A stretch of 64,000 bases of DNA from Gloeocapsopsis sp. IPPAS B-1203 (GTDB lineage Bacteria; Cyanobacteriota; Cyanobacteriia; Cyanobacteriales; Chroococcidiopsidaceae). Numbering within the stretch: position 1 is the stretch's first letter; the number at the start of each line of letters is the position of its first letter. The notes under the pieces were generated by a model. That model saw only the letters and a program-made list of their open reading frames with translations. It was not told the origin of the DNA and did no database searches. Of the stretch, positions 36,478 through 43,691 are shown piece after piece. The translations under genes and the position numbers were made by a program. The stretch covers positions 62,001 to 126,000 of the forward strand of contig NZ_PEIG01000011.1 of the NCBI RefSeq assembly GCF_002749975.1. The letters are read 5' to 3'.

Positions 36478-37347
36478 ATGCAATGCATTGTCAATCGTCG
36501 CGCCCAGTTTTCAGCTAGCCATCGCTATTGGCTACCCGAATTAAGTGAGGCAGAAAACACCCAGCGGTTTGGACTTTGCTCGCAGACACCAGGACACGGA
36601 CACAACTATGTTTTATATGTTTCCCTTGCTGGTGAACTCGATGAATATGGCATGGTACAGAATTTATCCGAAGTCAAACAGGTGATCAAGCGAGAAGTGA
36701 CTAGTCAATTAGACTTTTCTTCTCTCAATGATGTTTGGACAGAATTTCAAAAAACACTACCTACCACAGAAAATATTGCCAGAGTAATTTGGCAGCGGCT
36801 AGCACCTTACTTACCTTTAGTCCGCATCCAATTATTTGAACATCCAGAACTTTGGGCAGAATATCAAGGAAACGATATGGAAGCTTACTTGACACTTAGT
36901 ACCCACTTTAGTGCTGCGCATCGGCTAGCACGTCCGGATCTGAGTTACGAAGAAAACTCGGAAATCTACGGTAAGTGCGCTCGTCCCAATGGACACGGAC
37001 ACAATTATCATTTAGAAATCACAGTTAAAGGTGATATTGACGTGCGTACTGGAATGCTAGTCGATTTGGGTGCATTGCAGAAAATTGTAGACGATTTGGT
37101 TATTGAACCACTAGATCATACCTTTCTAAACAAAGATGTTGCCTATTTTACTGAAGTCGTCCCCACTGCCGAAAATATCGCAGCGTATATTAGTAACGTG
37201 TTGCGATCGCCTATCCAAGAACTGGGAGCTACATTACATAAAGTTAAACTGATTGAAAGTCCCAACAACTCTTGCGAGATTTACTGCGATCAAGCTGATA
37301 AAGCAGTTACAAATGAAAGTTTAGAGTTCAAGGAACTCGTACACTAG
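36478..37347 (+). CDS. queD: 6-carboxytetrahydropterin synthase, tandem two-domain form
   Basis: The 289-residue protein holds two copies of the PTPS/QueD fold. The N-terminal copy has FSASHRYW (His15), Cys34 and GHGHNY (His40, His42). The C-terminal copy has FSAAHRL (His148), Cys167 and NGHGHNY (His173, His175). Both keep zinc histidines and the catalytic-type cysteine, so both sites may work. QueD makes the pterin for queuosine synthesis from GTP-derived triphosphate. QueE is encoded at 58.7 kb. Single-domain QueD is about 120-140 residues, so the fusion is real. Whether the first half has another substrate is open. Confidence 0.9.
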   Translation: MQCIVNRRAQFSASHRYWLPELSEAENTQRFGLCSQTPGHGHNYVLYVSLAGELDEYGMVQNLSEVKQVIKREVTSQLDFSSLNDVWTEFQKTLPTTENIARVIWQRLAPYLPLVRIQLFEHPELWAEYQGNDMEAYLTLSTHFSAAHRLARPDLSYEENSEIYGKCARPNGHGHNYHLEITVKGDIDVRTGMLVDLGALQKIVDDLVIEPLDHTFLNKDVAYFTEVVPTAENIAAYISNVLRSPIQELGATLHKVKLIESPNNSCEIYCDQADKAVTNESLEFKELVH

Positions 37348-37353
37348 TGCAAC

Positions 37354-37371
37354 AGCCCACGCATGTGGGCT
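37354..37371. terminator. Hairpin between convergent genes
   Basis: AGCCCAC and GTGGGCT form a seven-base stem with a GCAT loop. It lies between the queD stop and the stop of the convergent methyltransferase gene. There is no long T-run, so it may be a weak shared terminator or an IS605-type end remnant. Confidence 0.5.
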
Positions 37372-37377
37372 ACAACT

Positions 37378-38295
37378 TTAGGCAACAGGTACTTGCGCGG
37401 TGATAGTGCGATGGCGGGGAGTGTTGGGAGCAATCATCACATCCTGAAAACCAGCAGCCATTAATGTTTCCTCAATATCCAGGGCAAAATACTCATCAAG
37501 ATACGGTTCAGTACTTTTCAGCAACGTCAAAATATAAGGAGGCATTTTAGCATAAATTTCTGATTGTGGGTTCATATCCATAATCGCCAAATAGCCATTA
37601 GGACGAAGCAAGCGTCGTGCTTCTTGGAAAATTTGCCGCGTTGCTGATTGTGGAAGTTCGTGACACATTAAAAAGATAGAGACTAAATCAAAGGATTCTG
37701 ATGTGAGTCCTGTTGATTCTGCTGCTGCGTGTACCCAATTAACTTGAGTATTCTGTTGCTGGGCGCGGTAGTTAGCCACCGCCAGGAAATAAGGAGATAA
37801 ATCCAAACCTGTAATTTTGGCTTGCGGATAAATTGCTTGCAGTGCAAATGTACTCATTCCCACACTACAGCCTAAATCGAGGATATCGCGAGGTGGCGCG
37901 ATTTGGTTTTGCAAGATTTCATGATAAGAAGCGCGGAGTCGAAAATCACCTTCTGCGCCTGCATCTGCCCAGATACCTGCATGAACTGCGCGGGCTGCGA
38001 CTTCAACTTCTAAAGCAGCATCCCAACTTAAGTTACCTTGCTCGTAAGCATGAAACGAACAGCAATAATAATCAGGATACTTTAATTGAGCATTTTCAAT
38101 TTGTGCAAGTTGAGTATCCCAGTCGATTTGTCTTAATTCCTGGACTTGCTTTGTCCAGGGAACACCAATTCTTTCTGCACGTTTGATCATCATTTGTCGT
38201 GCTTGGTGTTTGGCTAAATTGGCTAACGGGGGAATTGCTAATACTCGATTAACTAAGCGAGAGGCTATTTCTGGAGCAGTCTTTGCAGCAATCAT
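37378..38295 (-). CDS. Class I SAM-dependent methyltransferase
   Basis: The SAM fold is in the C-terminal two thirds: motif I ILDLGCSVGMSTFAL, an acidic loop KITGLDLSPYFL, and FDLVSIFLMCHELP at motif post I. The N-terminal 100 residues are helical and include a block around KYPDYYCCSFHAYEQGNLSW. The substrate is unknown. It is transcribed alone, converging on queD. Confidence 0.9.
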   Translation of the reverse strand: MIAAKTAPEIASRLVNRVLAIPPLANLAKHQARQMMIKRAERIGVPWTKQVQELRQIDWDTQLAQIENAQLKYPDYYCCSFHAYEQGNLSWDAALEVEVAARAVHAGIWADAGAEGDFRLRASYHEILQNQIAPPRDILDLGCSVGMSTFALQAIYPQAKITGLDLSPYFLAVANYRAQQQNTQVNWVHAAAESTGLTSESFDLVSIFLMCHELPQSATRQIFQEARRLLRPNGYLAIMDMNPQSEIYAKMPPYILTLLKSTEPYLDEYFALDIEETLMAAGFQDVMIAPNTPRHRTITAQVPVA

Positions 38296-38321
38296 ATGTA
38301 AATACTAAAAATCTGATTTCT

Positions 38322-38789
38322 TTAGCTTATTATCGGGCTTTGGGGTGACAATTCTGAGGTACAAGCAGGGCAACGAGTTGCAGCAATATGTATTTTAGTC
38401 AGGCAATAAGGACACTCTTGCTCAGTAGGTTCTGGTGGCGCGAGTTCTTCTTGGCGCTTGAATCGAGCTAAAGCACGGATAGCCAAATACAGCGCTAGCG
38501 CAATAATAACAAAATCAACTACTGAGCCTAGAAAACTGCCGATTCTTATACCATCGTTTGGACTTGTATTAATGACTAACTCACGCCAATCTCCTGCTGG
38601 AATCAGCGGATTAATTAATGGCATAACGATATCTTGTGCAAAAGAGGTAACAATATTGCCAAATGCACCACCAATAATAACTGCGATCGCAAGTTCGACA
38701 ACATTTCCCTTGAGGGCAAATTCCCGAAAATCTCTAAAAAAACCTGTTACTGCTCTGCGATTGCGACCGATAGTTCGCCCTACTACCAT
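38322..38789 (-). CDS. mscL: Large-conductance mechanosensitive channel with C-terminal zinc ribbon
   Basis: Residues 16-110 form MscL: the N-terminal helix FFRDFREFALKGNVVELAIA, TM1 with IIGGAFGNIVTSFAQDIVMP, and TM2 with SVVDFVIIALALYLAIRAL. It opens on hypo-osmotic shock to release solutes. Instead of the usual C-terminal helix bundle it continues with CPYC (126, 129) and CPAC (140, 143), a zinc-ribbon pattern. The same tail is probably common in cyanobacterial MscL. It lies just upstream of the methyltransferase on the minus strand. Confidence 0.94.
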   Translation of the reverse strand: MVVGRTIGRNRRAVTGFFRDFREFALKGNVVELAIAVIIGGAFGNIVTSFAQDIVMPLINPLIPAGDWRELVINTSPNDGIRIGSFLGSVVDFVIIALALYLAIRALARFKRQEELAPPEPTEQECPYCLTKIHIAATRCPACTSELSPQSPIIS

Positions 38790-38983
38790 AACTGTAACTC
38801 TTTACCTAGTAACAAAATTAAGCGCATTTTAGTACATTTAATGATTTAAATTAAGAGATAAATTATTAAAACAATATTCTTTCTTAGTTGTTTAATTGAT
38901 TTAATTTAACATGATGAAAGCTATGCAGCGCTAGTAATTAAGAATTGTCATGTGTCAGTTTTAAATGTGAGTAATCAAGATTT

Positions 38984-41512
38984 TTATAAGTTATTACTAT
39001 TGAGCGGTAATTGGATTTTTCCAATATCATAAATTCCGGTTTGCTCGCTAGGAATTTCAAAGTGAATTTTAGTTGGGCGATCGCTAAACAAAGTCAACTC
39101 ATATTTCCCTGGCTGCAATCCTTCAACAACAAAGCGACCTGTCTTATTGGTAAATAATTGAAGTGGCTGCTGATCTTGCTGAGTAAGCGATGTAATCTCA
39201 CCAGCTTGTAAAGTTACTGGATTATTATTACTATCAACTAGCACTCCTTTTAGAATCACTGTAGCATCGCTACCAACACGAATCAGCGTACCGCTTTTAT
39301 AACTAGGTAGTACGGTATGCGAGTCAGAACCTAAACTGTAACCAATAGGCAAATTGGGAGCATCGAGCCGTATTGTAGAAACTCGGTAAGGTTGTATGGG
39401 AACCACTGCCGCACCTTGTCGATCGATTCGAGCCGTATAACCGTTGCCACTCGGATTAATGCCAATTTTGTAGGCGCGTAAATTATCGTGAGGGACTAAT
39501 AACGCAAAGCTATTATTAATTGGTCTTGACCAACCAAAATGACCATCTGCAAAGACAAACGCGGTGCCAAACGTCAGTCTACTCACATGACTCATTGCTT
39601 CATTAACATCTTGCGTCAGCGTCATACCATGCGAAAAATCGAAAACTGCCCGATAACCGGTGTAAGATAACCGACTTGTTAATCCAACGCCATCGGAGTT
39701 GTGCGCTAGTCCTAAAGATGTGTTAATCCCACCAGTTGTCTTACGAGCACTCTGGTTCCAGGTAAGCTTATGACTTATATCATCAGCGCTACTAACTGCA
39801 GTTGTTACTGTAATTGATTGACGTTTGCGGGGTAAAAACCAAGATAAGCTCAAATAAGCACTTTGTTCGTCTTTTCCTATGGTGTCTTGTCTGTGGTTAA
39901 GGTTAAGGTTGACTCCTAAGCCATTGCCGAATGATTTAGCAAGCCCCAGCGAAATATTGTAAGCATCCGCGCTCGCGTCGCTACCAAATTCATAACTACC
40001 ACTTAAATTAGCACTCATACCCCAAATTTTTTGGCGATAATATGCTGTGAGGTCAAAACTAGATGTGTCATCGGCATCCGAATTTAACTTGGCAAATCGC
40101 GATCCTCGATGTTCTAAAGTTAAACCAAAATTGGGAGGCGACGCATTTACATTTCCGCCTTTGCTGTAGTCGTAGCGAACTTTGAAAGCATAATCTGTAC
40201 CAACACTGCTGGCGTGACTCATTGCCAAATCCCAGCCAAAGTTACCGTAAGCAGTTGCCCAAGCACCTTCAAAACCAAGAATTTGTTGTTGCAAGTCGGC
40301 TTGTAAGTAGCCTCCTAACGTGAGATTATCTGTAACTCCCCAACGATGCGATAAAGTTAACGTCGGTTGCGTAAAATCATAACTTCGATTGCCTTTTTTA
40401 CTGGAAGGAAAGCCCAAACTATAGGCAAACTGTTGCAATCCTGGTGCTAATAATTCACTTGCTCCCGCTGTAGGAAAACTGAGCCGCTGGACGCGACCTA
40501 CAGGATCGGTAATAATCAGTTGTACTTCATTAATACCACCACTCAAAGGTAAGTCACGAATATTTTGTTTCCCAGGAGCAAGTTGTAGCGTTTGGACAAG
40601 GCGACCATTAATTAAAACTTCAACTTTTGAGGGACTTTCTAGAAAAAACTCGTATTCGTTAATTGGGCGCGTGACGCGATACGGTTGTAGCGCAAAATTT
40701 TTAGCTACCGTAACTCCTACCATCGGGCGACTACTTTGGTAGCCTGTTACAGGAACTGATAAATCTCCAATAATATAGCGCAGCGATCGCTCTAGATGAT
40801 CGCGCAACAACCTTAAATCACCACTTTCCCACGCGGGTTTTCCGCCCTCACGAAAATCAGCACTCCCTTCAAGCACCCATCCTCTATAATTAACAGCACC
40901 GTCTACACTCAGACGTAGAGGTTGACGTCCTGCTTGTTCTGCCGACCAAACTAAATCTTGCCCGCCACGCAGATTAACGTAACCGCTTAAAGTGCTAGGA
41001 TGAATTGCATTTTCGATTCCTGGTGGTAATTTTTCTTGTCGTAAACTTTGGATGTTTGTGCGTCTTTGTGCTGGAGAAACTTGGATATGTAGTTGCAATT
41101 GACGTTGATCGAAATTGGCTGTTAAACCAATTTGCCGTAATGCTTCAAGTGATAAATGCCCTGCCCTATCTACAGCCGCTAATAACTTTTCTTGAATATC
41201 TGAACGCACAATTTTGGCAGTTTTTTCAAGAAATTGTTTTGCTTGCCACTGAACTTGCGATTCAGTGGACAAAAGTAAAATCTTTATTTGTCCCTGTGCT
41301 TGCTCATTAATGAAAAAAGGAACAACAACTTGTTGAATAGAGTTTTGATGTTGCGGACGACCAAAAATACTTTCAAATAGTGCTTGATCTTCTGCCGAGT
41401 TTGGCAATTGAGTTACATTTTCCTGAGAATTTAACTGTTGACCTTGAGCGATTGCTGGCAGAAACGATAATAAAACAACACTGCTTAAGCAAATAATTTT
41501 ATTTTTCTCAAT
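38984..41512 (-). CDS. Outer-membrane usher of a chaperone-usher pilus, no canonical start codon
   Basis: The protein resembles archaic (CsuD-like) ushers: an N-terminal domain ending near QIQVSP-type sequence, then STLSGYVNLRGGQDLVW, and a barrel with PFNI-like GGINEVQLIITDPVGRVQR, followed by C-terminal plug and carboxyl domains ending in YDIGKIQLPL. It exports and assembles the pilin across the outer membrane. The first ATG, GTG or TTG in frame is a TTG at 41407. Upstream of it the frame continues as IEKNKIICLSSVVLLSFLPA, a good signal peptide, and begins at an ATT at 41512. I therefore use ATT at 41512 as start; a point change in ATG is equally possible. No stop separates this start from the chaperone stop. 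Confidence 0.75.
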   Translation of the reverse strand: MEKNKIICLSSVVLLSFLPAIAQGQQLNSQENVTQLPNSAEDQALFESIFGRPQHQNSIQQVVVPFFINEQAQGQIKILLLSTESQVQWQAKQFLEKTAKIVRSDIQEKLLAAVDRAGHLSLEALRQIGLTANFDQRQLQLHIQVSPAQRRTNIQSLRQEKLPPGIENAIHPSTLSGYVNLRGGQDLVWSAEQAGRQPLRLSVDGAVNYRGWVLEGSADFREGGKPAWESGDLRLLRDHLERSLRYIIGDLSVPVTGYQSSRPMVGVTVAKNFALQPYRVTRPINEYEFFLESPSKVEVLINGRLVQTLQLAPGKQNIRDLPLSGGINEVQLIITDPVGRVQRLSFPTAGASELLAPGLQQFAYSLGFPSSKKGNRSYDFTQPTLTLSHRWGVTDNLTLGGYLQADLQQQILGFEGAWATAYGNFGWDLAMSHASSVGTDYAFKVRYDYSKGGNVNASPPNFGLTLEHRGSRFAKLNSDADDTSSFDLTAYYRQKIWGMSANLSGSYEFGSDASADAYNISLGLAKSFGNGLGVNLNLNHRQDTIGKDEQSAYLSLSWFLPRKRQSITVTTAVSSADDISHKLTWNQSARKTTGGINTSLGLAHNSDGVGLTSRLSYTGYRAVFDFSHGMTLTQDVNEAMSHVSRLTFGTAFVFADGHFGWSRPINNSFALLVPHDNLRAYKIGINPSGNGYTARIDRQGAAVVPIQPYRVSTIRLDAPNLPIGYSLGSDSHTVLPSYKSGTLIRVGSDATVILKGVLVDSNNNPVTLQAGEITSLTQQDQQPLQLFTNKTGRFVVEGLQPGKYELTLFSDRPTKIHFEIPSEQTGIYDIGKIQLPLNSNNL

Positions 41513-41560
41513 GATTTTTACCCAATTTAATAAATATAATTTGGATATACTGCTGCTTGT

Positions 41561-42322
41561 TTAATTGCGGGAAAAATCCAACGTTGCAGTGACAGCACCT
41601 GTAGGTAGTTCAGGTGGATGAGGAATAATAAAACGCCGTTTGTTACCAGGAAGGATCACAGCGTTGTTCATTGCTGCAAGTTGTTCGCCTTTGAGATTAA
41701 CCATCAATTTTTGACCCGCAGCACTCAACTGTAACTGCAGATTTTTTAACACTGCATGAGCTGTGCCTTGATTGTGTAAAGTAATTGCTAGTTGCTTTTC
41801 GTCATTTTTTCCCTGAAGTGGTTCAACAGTTTCTAAAACTACATTTTGTTTGACATTTGTGGGTCTAATGTATATGGAACCCAAATAACGCATTAATAAT
41901 TTAACTGCACCAACAGGTTGAGATTGATTATCTTGCGGTTTTCCTAAATTAATTGGTAATTGTTCGGCAACAAGACGGTATGCGAGTTCTTTGCTTGGTT
42001 TCGGCTCACCTAACCATGTAACTCTAACAGTTTGCGATTCACCAGGATTTAATAAAATTTGTGGTGGATAAATTAGAAAGTCATCTTCTGCTTGTTTATG
42101 GCTTTCTTGACCGGCAATATCGATTTGCCGCTCAACAATAGAAACTTCTACTGCTAACTTCTCTTGTGTATCATTAATAACTTGATAAGATTGAGTTGCT
42201 TCAGAACCAGTAGGCGAGAATATTCGCGAAATTGGTAGTAATTGAAAAGACAAAGCTGGTTGGACATCAGATAATAGAATGAATGAAAAAAATAGAAAAA
42301 TGAGTTTTAATGTGTTTTTCAT
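41561..42322 (-). CDS. PapD-like fimbrial chaperone
   Basis: A signal peptide (LIFLFFSFILLSDVQPALS) precedes two immunoglobulin-like domains. The N-terminal domain has RIFSPTGSEATQSYQVIND, the strand LLNPGESQTVRVTWLG and AYRLVAEQLPI, close to the FGS-type archaic chaperones. The C-terminal domain ends with NKRRFIIPHPPELPTG. It folds and caps pilus subunits in the periplasm before handing them to the usher. The usher gene follows and the subunit gene precedes it, on the same strand. Confidence 0.93.
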   Translation of the reverse strand: MKNTLKLIFLFFSFILLSDVQPALSFQLLPISRIFSPTGSEATQSYQVINDTQEKLAVEVSIVERQIDIAGQESHKQAEDDFLIYPPQILLNPGESQTVRVTWLGEPKPSKELAYRLVAEQLPINLGKPQDNQSQPVGAVKLLMRYLGSIYIRPTNVKQNVVLETVEPLQGKNDEKQLAITLHNQGTAHAVLKNLQLQLSAAGQKLMVNLKGEQLAAMNNAVILPGNKRRFIIPHPPELPTGAVTATLDFSRN

Positions 42323-42430
42323 AAGCTGAGTTAATTAACGAAAGATACTTTTTTGTTTACGATAGTTTTGAAAAAATATTTAATAAAAATAGGACAAACT
42401 TAAGTAGATTGCCCTATTCCAGTATCTAAC

Positions 42431-42922
42431 TTAGGAATTGTCAGCAATGGTGACATTGATATTGCCACTGTATGCACCTGGGTCTTGATATTCTGCTGTT
42501 GTGTATGTAATGTACAAGTCAGCCGCTCCTATTCCAGCACTATTAGTCGTATGAGTGGTATTACCACTAGCAAAATCAGTGGAGCCAGGACTGGCTGTAC
42601 CGTCAGCAAGTAATTTGACTTGGAAATCAATTGGAGTTTGTCCGCCAGTTTTCGTTAATGTTCCACTTGTAGCGGTAATAGTTACACCTTCAGCGTCATT
42701 TGTTTCAAATGCAATATCGGCAACCTGAACTACCTTAGTGTCTGCACTAGTTGGTAACTCCAAAGCACTAGCCGCTGCTGTCGCTGTTGTTGTCATTTCG
42801 AGGATTGATGGTACATTACCACTCAAGTTGACGGTATCCGCAAACGCAGCAGAAGAAAAAGCTGTAACAGTACTAAAAAATAATCCGGAGACAATAATTG
42901 TACGATGTAAAGTAGACTTCAT
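42431..42922 (-). CDS. Pilus subunit, major pilin candidate of the chaperone-usher operon
   Basis: The mature part has only about 135 residues, rich in Thr, Ala, Ser and Asn, and predicted to be a beta-sandwich. A signal peptide (TIIVSGLFFSTVTAFSSAA) ends near AFADTVN. The sequence VNLSGNVPSILEMTTTATAA looks like an N-terminal donor strand, and the C-terminus YSGNINVTIADNS like a pilin G strand. It carries no cysteine pair. I use the ATG at 42922 behind AAGGAA; another start 36 bases upstream lacks a good site. It is the first gene of subunit-chaperone-usher. It is called from context and fold-like pattern, not from a known family. Confidence 0.78.
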   Translation of the reverse strand: MKSTLHRTIIVSGLFFSTVTAFSSAAFADTVNLSGNVPSILEMTTTATAAASALELPTSADTKVVQVADIAFETNDAEGVTITATSGTLTKTGGQTPIDFQVKLLADGTASPGSTDFASGNTTHTTNSAGIGAADLYITYTTAEYQDPGAYSGNINVTIADNS

Positions 42923-43691
42923 AGTGAGTTCCTTAGTAAATTGTTGAAATGGCTTCAATTGATTTCAAGAACATAATTAAGTTGCTCTTTATTATTTGCC
43001 AAAGTTTCTTTGTAAACTTCTTAATTACCTTTATAAGGAAAAAGTTAAGCTAACACCTGCTGATTTCTACTGATTTTTTGTTGGCAATAAAATATTTACT
43101 TTTTCCGTGCATATACTGGTAATACAAACACAATAATTTTATTTAAAAAAATTAACAGTGAGAATTTTGTTGAGAAATGTAATAGCTACTATAGATTTTT
43201 TCTATGTTGATAAGAGAATCAACTAGATAAATGATTTGTGACTTGAGCATCAAACAATAAAAGTTACTGCTCAAGAATTTGTAGTTGAAGGGTTATAAGA
43301 AAAATACGATCGCTTTTCAGTAAAACTAAGACGTTATTTTTACCTTTGTCACTGAAATAGAGCAAACATTTTTAATTATCTAAAACTCCTATGATTCTTG
43401 CTGATAGTAAAGATTGCTTTGCAATCTTTACTACCTATATCAGTATTAATACCAGTATTGGGTAAAGATTCATACTTTTAATCAGTTACATGATTGGCGG
43501 AATTTATAGAATTCGTATAAGTATTAATAGCTATCCCGTCTGCAGAGTAGATTTGCTAATAATCGTCTTGGGAATACAATCTAAAATAATAAAATTACTG
43601 ACTCATAACAATTTGTAAGCGTTACCCTGTAGAAACATAGCCTTATTTAGTTACCAGTATTAGCTTTTAGCTTTAAGGATAAAAATTCTAG
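42923..43691. other. Divergent region between the pilus operon and the aminopeptidase gene
   Basis: About 770 AT-rich bases hold promoters for both directions. A perfect 13-bp hairpin at 43405-43433 is listed separately. No credible frame was found. Confidence 0.5.
43405..43433. repeat. Perfect 13-bp hairpin in the pilus/aminopeptidase spacer
   Basis: TAGTAAAGATTGC and GCAATCTTTACTA flank a TTT loop. The stem is too AT-rich and lacks a T-run, so it is not a simple terminator. It may be an untranslated-leader structure or a repeat-derived element. Confidence 0.75.
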
